Shown here piece after piece: positions 8,819-18,250 of a DNA stretch of 47,094 nt. The translations under genes and the position numbers were made by a program. Every line of letters starts with the position of its first letter. Within the stretch, counting starts at the first letter, position 1. The notes below the pieces were generated by a model. It did not search any database, was not told where the DNA came from, and saw only the letters and a list, made by a program, of their open reading frames with translations. Origin of the DNA: Denitratisoma sp. (GTDB lineage: Bacteria > Pseudomonadota > Gammaproteobacteria > Burkholderiales > Rhodocyclaceae); the NCBI GenBank assembly GCA_032027165.1, contig JAVSMO010000001.1, forward strand, positions 1 through 47,094. The letters run 5' to 3'.

Positions 8819-9652
8819 ATGTATCTCAACCATTACGGCCTGGCGGAAATGCCTTTCGGCATCACGCCGGACACGAGCTTCGCCTTCTCCGCCACTGCGC
8901 ACCAGGAGGCGCTCAACACCCTGCTCATCGCCGTGAAGAGCGGTGAGGGCTTCATCAAGATCACCGGCGAGGTCGGCACCGGCAAGACACTGCTCTGCCG
9001 CCGCTTCCTTGCCGCGCTGGACGGTGATTTCGTCACGGCCTACCTGCCCAATCCCTATCTGGAGCCGCGCACCCTGTTGCTGGCGCTGGCCGAGGAACTG
9101 GGTGTCGATCTGCCGCGGGATGCCGACCAGTATCATTTGCTCAAGTCGCTCAACCAGACCCTGATGGGCATCGCGGCGCAGCGCAAATCCGTAGTGGTCT
9201 GCCTGGACGAAGCCCAGGCGATGCCGCTGGAAACCATGGAAGTGCTGCGCCTGCTCTCCAACCTCGAAACGGAGAAACGCAAGCTGCTGCAACTGGTCCT
9301 CTTCGGTCAGCCGGAACTCGACACGAAGCTTGCCAATCCTTCCGTGCGCCAGCTGCGCCAGCGGATTTCGTTCAGCTATCGGCTGGGCGGGCTGAAGCGC
9401 AACGAGATGGACCTGTATCTCGCCCATCGCCTGCATGTGGCCGGCCACCGCGGCGAGCGCGTCTTCAAGCCAGGCGCCAGCCGCCTGATCCACAAGGTCA
9501 CGTCAGGCACGCCGCGTCTGGTGAACATCCTGGCCCACAAGGCGCTGCTCTCCGCCTACGGCGAGGGCCGCCAGCAGGTGACGGCCGGACATGTGAAGAC
9601 GGCAATCGGCGATACCGAGGGCGTGCGCATGCCGCGCTGGGCGTTCTGGTAA
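8819..9652 (+). CDS. mshM: MshM, ExeA/GspA-type AAA+ ATPase
   Basis: 277 residues, with a strong GGGGGAG ribosome binding site at 8806-8812. It begins MYLNHYGLAEMPFGITPDTS, the conserved start of ExeA-like ATPases. Walker A is GEVGTGKT (residues 50-57), Walker B VVVCLDEAQ (about 125-133), and sensor-type motifs are LVLFGQPEL and QRISF. There is no transmembrane segment or peptidoglycan-binding domain, so this is the short cytoplasmic form. In the family it helps insert or assemble the secretin in an ATP-dependent way. Its position between mshL and mshN is the standard MSHA arrangement. Confidence 0.9.
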   Translation: MYLNHYGLAEMPFGITPDTSFAFSATAHQEALNTLLIAVKSGEGFIKITGEVGTGKTLLCRRFLAALDGDFVTAYLPNPYLEPRTLLLALAEELGVDLPRDADQYHLLKSLNQTLMGIAAQRKSVVVCLDEAQAMPLETMEVLRLLSNLETEKRKLLQLVLFGQPELDTKLANPSVRQLRQRISFSYRLGGLKRNEMDLYLAHRLHVAGHRGERVFKPGASRLIHKVTSGTPRLVNILAHKALLSAYGEGRQQVTAGHVKTAIGDTEGVRMPRWAFW

Positions 9653-9662
9653 CAAGTCCCGC

Positions 9663-10805
9663 ATGAGCCTCATCAACCGCATGCTGCAGGATCTGGAGGC
9701 GCGTCGCGCCGCCGAGCAGGGCAGCGCGCTGTCGAAGGACGTGCGGCCGCTGCCGGCAGCACGGGAAACCAGCCTGCTGCGGGCCGTCGTGACGGGCGTG
9801 ACGGGGGCGGCAATCCTGGTGGCGGGCGGCATGCTTTGGATGGAATTGCAGGAACAGCCGGCAGCGCTCCCACCCGTCGCAGCGCCGAAGCCGATTGCCG
9901 TGACTGCCGTGACGCCTCCCGCTCCTCCGGCGCCAGCCCAACCTGCGGCTGCCACGGCTGAACCTGCCGCAACCCCTGCCAAGTTGGATACGCCGGCCCA
10001 GGCGTCCCCCGCTCCGGTTGCGGAAGCGCCGAAAGCCTTGCCCGAGACCAAGGCACAAGTCGTGCCGGCGCCCGTGCCGTCCAAAGCCGATGCCGAAGCC
10101 GTCGAGAGCGGACTCAAGGTCGCCACTTCACTGACGCTGCCGCGCGATGTACAGGAAAGCAGTCATGCCAAGCCCGCACGCGCCGAAAAACCCGCCCCTG
10201 CGGTCATCGAGAAGAAGGTGCGCAATGTTCCCGCCAAGGAGCGGGCGGAAAGCGAATACCGCAAGGCGCTTGGGCTGCTCAACCAGGGGCGCCAGAACGA
10301 GGCCTTGGCCGGATTCGGCGCGGCCTTGCAGACGGAGCCGACACATGTGAATGCGCGTCTGGCCCTGGTCAACCTGCTGCTGCAACAGCAGCGCCTTGCC
10401 GATGCGCAGGCGATCTTGGGGGAGGGCCTCGGCCTGCTGCCCGGCCAGCCGCAACTGGCGATGCGCCTGGCGCGCATCCAGGTTGAGCGGGGCGATCTGC
10501 GTGGCGCGTCCGACACCCTGCAGAAGGCGAGGGGTGGCGCATCTGCCGCCAATCCCGAGTTTCATGCGCTGCATGCCGCCGTGCTGCAGCGACTGACTTT
10601 GCACAAGGATGCGGTGACGGAGTACCAGGCCGCCCTGCGCCTTGCTCCCCAGGCCGGCGTATGGTGGATGGGCCTGGGCATCTCGCTGGAGGCTGACGGC
10701 CGTGCTGCGGAGGCGCGCGAAGCGTTCCAGCGGGCGCGTTCCAGCGGTGCGCTCTCGGCGGAACTGGATCGCTTCGTCGAGCAGAAGCTCAGGCAACTGC
10801 AGTAA
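9663..10805 (+). CDS. mshN: MshN, TPR-repeat MSHA biogenesis protein
   Basis: 380 residues. It starts MSLINRMLQDLEARR, the conserved N-terminus of MshN. A single transmembrane segment lies at about 39-60. A long Pro/Ala-rich periplasmic linker (about 65-170) is followed by tetratricopeptide repeats (about 190-380, for example EYRKALGLLNQGRQNEALAG and ARLALVNLLLQQQRLADAQA). It is likely an inner-membrane protein with a periplasmic TPR scaffold for secretin or pilus assembly. It is the last gene of the + strand run: comF on the other strand begins at the very next base, so mshE and mshG do not follow as they do in Vibrio. Confidence 0.88.
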   Translation: MSLINRMLQDLEARRAAEQGSALSKDVRPLPAARETSLLRAVVTGVTGAAILVAGGMLWMELQEQPAALPPVAAPKPIAVTAVTPPAPPAPAQPAAATAEPAATPAKLDTPAQASPAPVAEAPKALPETKAQVVPAPVPSKADAEAVESGLKVATSLTLPRDVQESSHAKPARAEKPAPAVIEKKVRNVPAKERAESEYRKALGLLNQGRQNEALAGFGAALQTEPTHVNARLALVNLLLQQQRLADAQAILGEGLGLLPGQPQLAMRLARIQVERGDLRGASDTLQKARGGASAANPEFHALHAAVLQRLTLHKDAVTEYQAALRLAPQAGVWWMGLGISLEADGRAAEAREAFQRARSSGALSAELDRFVEQKLRQLQ

Positions 10806-11501
10806 TCAGTTCGCCAGGGTTCTTGCCACGACCCAGTTTTCCACCCGTGCGGCACCGTGCAGCTTCAGCGTGCGCGCGAACTCGTTCAGCGTCGCCCCGG
10901 TGGTCATGACGTCGTCGACCACCGCGATGGTCTTGCCGGTCAGGTCGAGGCGGCATTCGAAGGCGTGGCGGATGTTCGCCTGGCGTTCCTTCCACGGCAG
11001 GCTGGCCTGTGGTGCGCTGTCGCGCACACGGGCGCAGGCATCGGAGACGAGCGGCAGGCCGAGCCGTCGCGCCAGCGGCCGGGCGATTTCCTGGGCCTGG
11101 TTGAAGCCGCGCTCCCGCATGCGCTGTGCCGAGAGGGGCAGAGGGATGAGGCAGTCAACCCCGGCCGCAGCGACGCGGCCCATGAGCGTCTCGGCCAGCC
11201 AGCCGGCCAGGGGCAGCCGATGCCGGTACTTCAGCCCCTGCACGATATGCTCGACCGGGAAGGCGTAGCGGAACGCGGCTGTCGTCGCGTCGAAATGCGG
11301 CGGCGCACCCTGGCAGGCGCCGCAGACGGCGTCCTCCGCTGCGGGCAGGGCGCAGACCGGGCAGAGCGGCCCGGCCAGATGCGGCAGATCGGCCTCACAG
11401 GCGGCGCAGACCAGGCGCTCGCCGCTGCCCTTGCCGCAGACGGTGCAGTCCTGCGGCAGCAGGCGGGACAGCGCCCGAATTGTCGTCCGGTAAATTGACA
11501 A
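10806..11501 (-). CDS. comF: ComF family phosphoribosyltransferase-like protein
   Basis: 231 residues. The N-terminus has a double zinc ribbon (CTVCGKG, CAACEAD, CPVCALP, CGACQ). The rest is a type I phosphoribosyltransferase domain with the PRPP-binding loop VVDDVMTTGATLNE near the C-terminus and the ComF signature LIPLPLSAQRMRERGFNQA. ComF proteins are needed for DNA uptake in naturally competent bacteria; the phosphoribosyl substrate is unknown. The stop codon abuts that of mshN with no spacer, so there is no room for a terminator hairpin between the two convergent genes. It is divergent from bioB (57-bp gap). Full length for the family. Confidence 0.9.
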   Translation of the reverse strand: MSIYRTTIRALSRLLPQDCTVCGKGSGERLVCAACEADLPHLAGPLCPVCALPAAEDAVCGACQGAPPHFDATTAAFRYAFPVEHIVQGLKYRHRLPLAGWLAETLMGRVAAAGVDCLIPLPLSAQRMRERGFNQAQEIARPLARRLGLPLVSDACARVRDSAPQASLPWKERQANIRHAFECRLDLTGKTIAVVDDVMTTGATLNEFARTLKLHGAARVENWVVARTLAN

Positions 11502-11558
11502 GCCCCACCCCTTGAACGATCATCCCCACTCCGATTCTAGCCGAAGCATTTCCCCGCC

Positions 11559-12536
11559 ATGAAAACAGCCGCCGCCGAGCGCGTGAGCAAGGGCTCACAT
11601 CAACAGAAGAAGTGGACTGTCGCCGAGATCCAGGCGCTTTTCGAACTGCCCTTCAACGATCTTCTGTTCCAGGCCCAGCAGGTGCACCGCGCCCATTTCG
11701 ATGCCAACAGCGTGCAGCGCTCGACCCTGCTGTCGGTCAAGACCGGCGGCTGCTCGGAGGACTGCGGCTACTGCTCGCAGGCGGCGCGCCACCATACCGG
11801 GCTGGAAAAGGAATCCCTGCTGGAGATCGACGAGGTGGTGGCCGCCGCCCAGGCCGCCAAGGAGAAGGGCGCCAGCCGCTTCTGCATGGGCGCCGCCTGG
11901 CGCGGGCCGAAGGACAAGGACCTCGAGCAGGTGAGCGAGATGATCCGCGCCGTGAAGGCGCTCGGCCTGGAAACCTGCGTGACGCTGGGCATGCTCAAGG
12001 AGGGCCAGGCCGAGCAACTGAAGGCGGCCGGCCTCGACTACTACAACCACAACCTCGATACCGCGCCGGAGTTCTACGGCAACATCGTCACCACCCACAG
12101 CCAGGCCGATCGCTTCGACACGCTCAACAAGGTACGCGAGGCCGGCATCCACGTTTGCTGCGGCGGCATCGTCGGCATGGGCGAGACGCGCAGCAGCCGC
12201 GCCAGCCTGATCGCCGAGCTGGCCAACATGAATCCGCCGCCGGAGTCCGTGCCCATCAACAACCTGGTGCCGGTGCCGGGCACGCCGCTGGCGAATGCCG
12301 AGCCGATCGACCCCTTCGAGTTCGTGCGCACCATCGCGGCGGCGCGCATCACCATGCCGAATAGTCTCGTGCGCCTGTCCGCCGGCCGCCAGGAAATGTC
12401 GGATGAACTGCAGGCGCTGTGCTTCCTCGCCGGCGCGAATTCGATCTTCTACGGCGACAAGCTGCTCACCACCGGCAATCCCGAAGCCGGGCGCGACGAA
12501 AAGCTCTTCGAGCGGCTGGGCCTGAACGCCATCTGA
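11559..12536 (+). CDS. bioB: biotin synthase BioB
   Basis: 325 residues, a radical SAM enzyme that inserts sulfur into dethiobiotin to make biotin. The SAM-cluster motif is [12 protein letters not shown] (Cys65, Cys69, Cys72). Further conserved blocks are [20 protein letters not shown] (here [10 protein letters not shown]), [24 protein letters not shown] and [11 protein letters not shown]. An N-terminal extension of about 15 residues ([11 protein letters not shown]) precedes the conserved [13 protein letters not shown]. The stop overlaps the bioC start by one base (TGATG). No BirA operator was recognised in the 57-bp gap to comF. Confidence 0.97.
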   Translation: MKTAAAERVSKGSHQQKKWTVAEIQALFELPFNDLLFQAQQVHRAHFDANSVQRSTLLSVKTGGCSEDCGYCSQAARHHTGLEKESLLEIDEVVAAAQAAKEKGASRFCMGAAWRGPKDKDLEQVSEMIRAVKALGLETCVTLGMLKEGQAEQLKAAGLDYYNHNLDTAPEFYGNIVTTHSQADRFDTLNKVREAGIHVCCGGIVGMGETRSSRASLIAELANMNPPPESVPINNLVPVPGTPLANAEPIDPFEFVRTIAAARITMPNSLVRLSAGRQEMSDELQALCFLAGANSIFYGDKLLTTGNPEAGRDEKLFERLGLNAI

Positions 12537-13339
12537 TGCGGGCTCGCTTTTCCAGGGCGGCCGCTTCCTACGATGAAGCCGCCGTGCTGGCAAAAGAAGT
12601 CAGTCTGCGCATGACGGCGCGGCTCGAATACGTCAAGCTCGCGCCCGCCCGTATCGCCGACATCGGCTGCGCCACCGGCGATGGCATCCGCGCCCTGCAG
12701 GCGCGCTATCCGCAGGCCCTGCCCCTGGCGGTCGACTACGCGCCGGCGATGCTCGCCGAGGTTGCCCGCCGTACGCCCTGGCTGGGGCGGCTGCGCCGCC
12801 GTGCGCCGCGCTGCGTTGCCGCCGACGTGCGGGCGCTGCCGCTCAAGGGCGGCACGCTGGGTCTGGTCTGGTCGAATCTCATGCTGCACTGGCTCGACGA
12901 TCCGCTACCGGCCTTCCGTGAGCTGCAGCGCGTGCTGGAGGTCGGCGGCCTGCTGATGTTCAGCGCCCTCGGGCCGGACACGCTGAAGGAGCTGCGCGCC
13001 GCGGGCGCGACGACACTGCGGCGCTTCCACGACATGCACGACCTCGGCGACATGCTGCTGGCGGCCGGCTTCGCGGACCCGGTGATGGACATGGAGAAGA
13101 TCGAGCTTTCCTATGCCAGTCCGCGCGGCCTGCTGCGAGACCAGCGCCTGCTCGGCGTGCGCGACGGCCTGCTCGGGCCGCTGGGCTTTCGCGAGGGGCG
13201 GCGCGTCTTCCGTTCCTGGCAGGCGCAGCGGCGCGAAGGACGCCTGCCGGCCACCTTCGAGATCGTCTACGGTCATGCCTGGAAGGCCGAGCCGAAGACC
13301 ACGGCGGACGGCCGCGCCATCATCCAGTTCAAGAAATGA
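12536..13339 (+). CDS. bioC: malonyl-ACP O-methyltransferase BioC
   Basis: 267 residues from the ATG at 12536. It methylates malonyl-ACP to start pimelate synthesis for biotin. The start [21 protein letters not shown] is the conserved beginning of BioC (F-S-x-A-A-x-x-Y-D). The SAM-binding motif is IADIGCATGDG (about residues 40-50), followed by ALPLAVDYAPAML and the methyltransferase motif LVWSNLMLHWLDDPL. It is coupled to bioB by a one-base overlap and to the next small gene by a 4-nt overlap (ATGA at 13336-13339). A longer upstream reading frame exists but lies inside bioB and is not needed. Confidence 0.94.
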   Translation: MRARFSRAAASYDEAAVLAKEVSLRMTARLEYVKLAPARIADIGCATGDGIRALQARYPQALPLAVDYAPAMLAEVARRTPWLGRLRRRAPRCVAADVRALPLKGGTLGLVWSNLMLHWLDDPLPAFRELQRVLEVGGLLMFSALGPDTLKELRAAGATTLRRFHDMHDLGDMLLAAGFADPVMDMEKIELSYASPRGLLRDQRLLGVRDGLLGPLGFREGRRVFRSWQAQRREGRLPATFEIVYGHAWKAEPKTTADGRAIIQFKK

Positions 13340-13491
13340 AAAGAGCCAAGCAGCGCCGCATCAGGCCGCGCAATCCCGTTGCGGTCGATCCCCTGCTCAA
13401 GAAGGGCGGCGCTCATCAACTGCGCGGCAAAAAGGCCAGCCGGGCCAAGCAGAAGGCGCGCTTCCTGCGCAATCAGCGCGATCTCGAGTAG
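13336..13491 (+). CDS. small highly basic protein, 51 residues, unknown function
   Basis: The ATG at 13336 overlaps the bioC stop (ATGA), and the reading frame runs 51 codons to TAG at 13489-13491. The product begins MKRAKQRRIRPRNPVAVDP, continues LLKKGGAHQLRGKKASRAKQ, and ends LRNQRDLE. About one third of residues are Arg or Lys and there are no cysteines. It looks like an RNA- or nucleic-acid-binding basic peptide, perhaps ribosome-associated, but no function can be assigned. Coupling to bioC and the protein-like composition argue it is real. Its last 19 bases overlap the 3' end of msrQ on the opposite strand. Recognition as a family is from general memory of similar betaproteobacterial small basic proteins, not from a search. 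Confidence 0.65.
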   Translation: MKRAKQRRIRPRNPVAVDPLLKKGGAHQLRGKKASRAKQKARFLRNQRDLE

Positions 13492-14101
13492 GCCGCCAGC
13501 TGGCGCTGCCTTTCCTTCAGTAGCCGCAGGGCGCGGAAGCCGAGCAGGATGCCAAGGAGCACGGCATACAGCAGGGGCAGCGTGATGTCCTTCTTCACCA
13601 GCCACCAATAGTGTACGACGCCGATGATGGCGATGGCGTAGACGCCGCGGTGCAGTTGCGTCCAGCGCCGGCCGCCGAGGCGCCTGACCATCGCCGCGCT
13701 CGAGGTCGCCGCCAGCGGCACCAGCAGGACGAAGGCGGCAAAACCGGCGGTGATGAAGGGGCGCTTGGCGATGTCCTTGAGGATGGCGGCCCAGTCGAAG
13801 AACTGGTCGAGCCAGAGATACGTCATGAAATGCAGTGCTGCATAGAAGAAGGCGTAGAGCCCGAGCAGGCGGCGCAGGCGGATCAGCCAATGCCAGCCGG
13901 TAAGGTGGCGCAGCGGCGTCACCGCCAGGGTGATGAGCAGGAAGTTCAGGGTCCACGTGCCGAGGTGGCGCGTGATGAACTCGATCGGATTGGCGCCGAG
14001 CCCGTCCGTCCACGCCAGCCAGCCGAGCTGCGCCAGCGGGATTAGGCAGAAGGCGAAGAGCGCGGCCTTGAGGGCGCCAATCTGCTGCGGGTTCGGTTGC
14101 A

Positions 14102-14102
<1 letters not shown>
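13473..14102 (-). CDS. msrQ: MsrQ, heme-binding membrane subunit of periplasmic methionine sulfoxide reductase
   Basis: 209 residues with about six transmembrane helices (for example TLNFLLITLAVTPLRHLTGW and LLGLYAFFYAALHFMTYLW). Histidines in helices (LRHLTGWHWL, ALHFMTY, LHRGVYA, VVHYWW) are the heme ligands expected of the YedZ/MsrQ family. It passes electrons from quinones or flavin to MsrP. The start ATG at 14100-14102 overlaps the msrP stop (TGATG), so translation is coupled. The coding frame continues upstream as an unrelated open frame, which is ignored. Cell location: inner membrane. Confidence 0.94.
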
Positions 14103-15037
<935 letters not shown>

Positions 15038-15090
15038 GGCGGCCTTTCTGTGGGGAACATGCCGAGTAGACCGGCCGGTCCCGCGAAAAC

Positions 15091-15852
15091 TTACGGATTC
15101 AGTTGCTGGTAAACGGCGGTGGCGATGCGCAGCAGGTCCGGCTTGTCCATTTCGCCGGAAAGGGCATAGCCGAAGCGCCCGTCCAGCCAGTAGAACACGC
15201 CGATGCCGTTTTCCCGCGCATAGCGGAAGGCGGTCTCGCGGCTGTCCTGCGCATCGCGCTGCACGTACAGTGTCAGGCGCTGTCCGCGCGCATCCTGGTA
15301 CATGAACTGCGCCACCGGGCCGGCTTCGCCGGGCAGGAGACGGCCACCCACCAGTTCGAAGCCTTGCGCCGACAGCCGTGGCGGCTTCAGTTCCGCGCCC
15401 AGCCGTTTCGACAGCCAGGCGACGAGATGGGTTTCCTCGGCGGCGCCGACTTCGACCGGGTGGCGAATCTCGGGGCTGAAGACGGCATGCGCCAGTGCCG
15501 CCTGGCGCGGCAGCGAGGCGGTGGGCTGCGGCGCGGCGGCGGGCAAGTAGCCGCGCACGGCGTAGCCGACCACGCCACCGACGGCAAGCCAGGCGACCGC
15601 CGCGGCCAGGCGTAGCGGCGGCATGCGGCGGGAGGCGCGCGCGGTTTCCATGAGGCGCGCCGGCACGGGTTCGTCCAGCACGGGATCGAAAGCGCGATGA
15701 ATGCGCTCTCCCTGGAGGCGCCACTCGGCCACGGCCTGACGCATTTCGGGATGCTCGCCGAGCCACGCCTCGACTTCGGCGCGGCGCGAGGCATCCAGCC
15801 GTCCGTCGGCGTAGGCGTGGAGTTCCCGTTCGCTGATGGGGGTGGCGCTCAT
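15091..15852 (-). CDS. membrane anti-sigma factor
   Basis: 253 residues. The N-terminal cytoplasmic part ([28 protein letters not shown]) is the typical anti-sigma N-terminal helix bundle, here without the HxxxCxxC zinc motif. One transmembrane segment spans about 80-103 ([20 protein letters not shown]). A periplasmic domain of about 150 residues follows ([20 protein letters not shown]), probably the sensor. It overlaps the ECF sigma gene by 4 nt and precedes msrP. Inferred role: holds the sigma factor until an envelope signal, plausibly oxidation or chlorine stress given msrPQ downstream, releases it. Confidence 0.85.
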   Translation of the reverse strand: MSATPISERELHAYADGRLDASRRAEVEAWLGEHPEMRQAVAEWRLQGERIHRAFDPVLDEPVPARLMETARASRRMPPLRLAAAVAWLAVGGVVGYAVRGYLPAAAPQPTASLPRQAALAHAVFSPEIRHPVEVGAAEETHLVAWLSKRLGAELKPPRLSAQGFELVGGRLLPGEAGPVAQFMYQDARGQRLTLYVQRDAQDSRETAFRYARENGIGVFYWLDGRFGYALSGEMDKPDLLRIATAVYQQLNP

Positions 15853-16349
15853 TTGACGACTTTCAGTTGGGGCTCGGCCGGTTCGTCTCCGGAGAGCAGG
15901 GCGCGCAACCGTTCGCGCCCACGCGACAGGCGCGACATGACCGTGCCGACGGGCACGCCGAGCACTTTTGCGGTGTCCTCATAGGAAAGGTCCTCCAGCA
16001 CCACCAGCAGCAGCACCTCGCGCTGCTCCTCGGACAGCCGTGCCAGGCTGTGCGCGAAATCGCGCAGTTCCAGCGCGTCGCTCTGGGTGGCCCGCGTCGG
16101 CAGGTCGGGCAGGGCCTCGTCGCCGGGGTAGTCGATCAGGCGCGGACCGCGCGCCTGATTTACGAACAGGTTGTGCATGATGGAGAACAGCCAGGCGCGC
16201 AGATTGCCCGGCCGCCATAGCGACCATTTGCCGAGCGCGCGCTCCAGCGTGTCCTGCACCAGGTCGTCGGCGCGCACGACATCCCCCGTCAGCGCGCGCG
16301 CATAGCGGCGCAGGCGGGGGATTTCGGCGACGATGTCCTGGCGACCCAT
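15849..16349 (-). CDS. ECF-type RNA polymerase sigma factor
   Basis: 166 residues with only regions 2 and 4, as in ECF sigma factors. Region 2 includes [19 protein letters not shown] and [18 protein letters not shown]. Region 4 includes [20 protein letters not shown], followed by [25 protein letters not shown], the helix-turn-helix for the -35 element. It is followed with a 4-nt overlap by its anti-sigma factor and preceded 10 bp upstream by a small lipoprotein gene. The three genes and msrPQ appear to be one unit. A possible self-recognised promoter lies upstream of the lipoprotein gene. Confidence 0.92.
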   Translation of the reverse strand: MGRQDIVAEIPRLRRYARALTGDVVRADDLVQDTLERALGKWSLWRPGNLRAWLFSIMHNLFVNQARGPRLIDYPGDEALPDLPTRATQSDALELRDFAHSLARLSEEQREVLLLVVLEDLSYEDTAKVLGVPVGTVMSRLSRGRERLRALLSGDEPAEPQLKVVK

Positions 16350-16359
16350 CGAAAAGAGT

Positions 16360-16746
16360 CTACTCCCTGACGATGCGCCAGGCGTTATTGACGCCGTCGC
16401 CGGTCCGGTCGCCGGGCTTCTGGTCCTTGATCCAGTAGTAGAGCGGTTTGCCCTTGAAGGCCCATTGCATCTTACCGTCGTCGCGCGTCACGATCGACCA
16501 GTCGCCGGAGGCGCGGTCGGCCTCGGCGGCGAACAGCGGCGGCCAGTTGGCGGCGCACGGGCCATTGCAGACGCTTTTGCCGCTGCCGACGGCGTCCTTG
16601 TCGAAGGTGTACAGCGTCATGCCGTTGGCACCGATCAAGACGCCGCCTTCCATGCGGGCGGGTGCGGCAGGGCGGGTTTCGTAGGACGCGCAGCCGGCCA
16701 ACAGGCCGAGCGCAACCAGGGCGGTGCAGAGGGTTTTTTTGTACAT
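16360..16746 (-). CDS. lipoprotein with COG4315-type secreted repeat
   Basis: 128 residues. The signal peptide ends in the lipobox LLAGC (Cys19). The mature part contains GANGMTLYTFDKDAVGSGKS, then VCNGPCAANWPPL. This is the repeat of the COG4315/Lipoprotein_15 family, with its pair of cysteines, followed by a partial second repeat (MQWAFKGKPLYYW). Function is unknown. Family members are often encoded beside ECF sigma factors, as here, where the sigma gene starts 10 bp downstream. It may be a periplasmic redox or metal-binding protein of the stress response; this is inference. Confidence 0.85.
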   Translation of the reverse strand: MYKKTLCTALVALGLLAGCASYETRPAAPARMEGGVLIGANGMTLYTFDKDAVGSGKSVCNGPCAANWPPLFAAEADRASGDWSIVTRDDGKMQWAFKGKPLYYWIKDQKPGDRTGDGVNNAWRIVRE

Positions 16747-16780
16747 GATTTCTCCTGTTGGGGTTGGGGACTACACCGCA

Positions 16781-16808
16781 TAAACAAGTGCGCCCCCCTT
16801 TTTATTCC
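16781..16808 (-). promoter_or_regulatory. possible ECF sigma promoter of the lipoprotein-sigma-anti-sigma-msrPQ unit
   Basis: On the minus strand GGAATA (16808-16803), a 16-nt spacer, then TGTTTA (16786-16781), about 35 bp before the lipoprotein start. The GGAAT-type -35 and 16-nt spacing fit ECF promoters; the -10 is approximate. Confidence 0.35.
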
Positions 16809-16820
16809 CCGACAGAAGAA

Positions 16821-16848
16821 AAAAGGGGTGGCAACCGCCACCCCTTTT
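16821..16848 (-). terminator. Rho-independent terminator after cytochrome c4 gene
   Basis: Perfect 12-bp stem AAAAGGGGTGGC / GCCACCCCTTTT with an AACC loop (GGTT on the minus strand). On the minus strand it is followed by a T-rich run (TTTTTTCTTCT), 20 bp after the cytochrome gene stop. The A and T arms could also act weakly on the other strand, but no + strand gene ends here. Confidence 0.85.
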
Positions 16849-16868
16849 GTTCGAATGCTTGAATAGAC

Positions 16869-17522
16869 TTAACGCAGACCGGCGACGTAGTCTGAAACGG
16901 CCTTGATTTCTACGTCGGACATCTTGGCGGCAACGGCGCGCATCATCCTGTTCGGATCGTTGGCGCGTTCGCCGCTGCGGAAAGTCTTGAGTTGCGCCTC
17001 GGTGTATTCGGCAAACTGGCCGCCGATGCGCGGGTACTGGGCGGGAATGCCGGCGCCGGCCGGGCCGTGGCAGGCGGCGCAGGCGGGCAGGCCGCGGGCG
17101 GCATCGCCGGCGCGATACAGCTTCTGGGCGGCCTCGATGGCCTGCGCCTTGGCCTGCTCGCCCTTCTGGGTCTGGCTGGCGTACCAGGCAGCGACGTTCT
17201 TCATGTCCTGGTCGGTGAGCGCGGCGACCATGCCGGCCATGATGGGATTGTTTCGCTCGGCAGGCTTGCCGCCGTCGGCCTTGAAGTTCTTCAACTGCTT
17301 GTAGAGATAGTCAGCATGCTGGCCGGCGAGCTTGGGGTTGGCGGCGACGGTACTGTTGCCGTCCGGATTGTGGCAAGCGGCGCAAATCTGCGCGGCGACT
17401 TGCTGGCCTTTGGCGGCGTCAACCTTGGTGGAAGCAGTTTCAGCAGAAACGGGCTTGTCGGTGGCCTGAGCCGTCGCGGCCAAGGCAAGGGCCAGCGACA
17501 GGGTGATGAAACGATGAACCAT
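16869..17522 (-). CDS. diheme cytochrome c4
   Basis: 217 residues with a cleavable signal peptide (ITLSLALALAATAQA). Two heme-binding motifs, ICAACHNPDG and ACAACHGPAG, lie in two homologous halves of about 90 residues. Candidate axial methionines are in NNPIMAGMVAAL and in the C-terminal RMMRAVAAKM. This two-domain layout is cytochrome c4, a periplasmic, usually membrane-associated electron carrier to terminal oxidases. A short Ala/Thr/Lys linker follows the signal peptide. It ends at a strong terminator. It is divergent from engB, a pairing common in betaproteobacteria. Confidence 0.92.
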   Translation of the reverse strand: MVHRFITLSLALALAATAQATDKPVSAETASTKVDAAKGQQVAAQICAACHNPDGNSTVAANPKLAGQHADYLYKQLKNFKADGGKPAERNNPIMAGMVAALTDQDMKNVAAWYASQTQKGEQAKAQAIEAAQKLYRAGDAARGLPACAACHGPAGAGIPAQYPRIGGQFAEYTEAQLKTFRSGERANDPNRMMRAVAAKMSDVEIKAVSDYVAGLR

Positions 17523-17620
17523 GGGTACGACTCCTCGAGGCCTGAATTCTAAAAAACTGTTATTCTATACCAACTTACCTCTGTTGCATCATGTCCTGCA
17601 GGCGCTTGTCTGCCCGCCCT

Positions 17621-18250
17621 ATGTCCCTGTTTGCCAATGCGGTTTTCGCGATCTCTGCTGAAAAACTGAGCGACCTGCCGGCTCCCTCTGGCGCGGAAAT
17701 CGTTTTCGCAGGCAGATCCAATGCCGGTAAGTCGAGCGCAATCAATACCCTGGCGGGAATGACACGGCTGGCCTTCGTCAGCAAGACGCCCGGGCGCACG
17801 CAACTGATCAACTTTTTCCGGCTGCGCAACGGAGCATTCCTCGTGGACCTGCCCGGCTATGGCTATGCCGACGTGCCGGAAAAGATACGCCGTCATTGGA
17901 AGAGCGTTTTGGCCGCCTACCTGTCGACGCGCACCAGCATCTGCGGCCTGGTGCTCATCATGGATGCGCGACGGCCCCTGACGGATCTCGATCGCCAGAT
18001 GCTCGAGTGGTTCGGTCCGACCGGCAAGCCGATTCATATCCTGCTGACGAAAGCGGACAAGCTGACGCGCACCGAAGCGACGAAAACCCTGCAAGCCGCC
18101 CGCGCGGAATTGGCCCCATGGGCCGATCAGGTGAGCGTGCAACTTTTCTCGAGCCTGAAGAAATCCGGTGTAGAAGAAGCGGAGAAGATCATCGGCAGTT
18201 GGCTCGTCCCCGACGAAGCGGCGGCGGAAAAAAGAAGTGCCCCCGGCTAA
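17621..18250 (+). CDS. engB: ribosome-biogenesis GTPase EngB (YihA/YsxC)
   Basis: 209 residues from the ATG at 17621 ([20 protein letters not shown]), the usual family start. An in-frame ATG at 17591 would add ten basic residues; neither has a clear ribosome binding site. GTPase motifs: G1 [11 protein letters not shown]2 region [14 protein letters not shown]3 [12 protein letters not shown]4 LTKADKL. It acts in 50S subunit assembly. The C-terminal tail ([11 protein letters not shown]) is an unconserved extension whose codons also hold the predicted terminator of a minus-strand small RNA. Confidence 0.93.
   Translation: MSLFANAVFAISAEKLSDLPAPSGAEIVFAGRSNAGKSSAINTLAGMTRLAFVSKTPGRTQLINFFRLRNGAFLVDLPGYGYADVPEKIRRHWKSVLAAYLSTRTSICGLVLIMDARRPLTDLDRQMLEWFGPTGKPIHILLTKADKLTRTEATKTLQAARAELAPWADQVSVQLFSSLKKSGVEEAEKIIGSWLVPDEAAAEKRSAPG

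Noticed and set aside
11502..11558. BirA operator between comF and bioB
   Set aside because: No TTGTAAACC-type palindrome is present in the gap.
15069..15080. GACCGGCCGGTC palindrome before msrP as an operator
   Set aside because: A 12-bp GC palindrome is seen, but such words are frequent in this base composition and no second site supports it.
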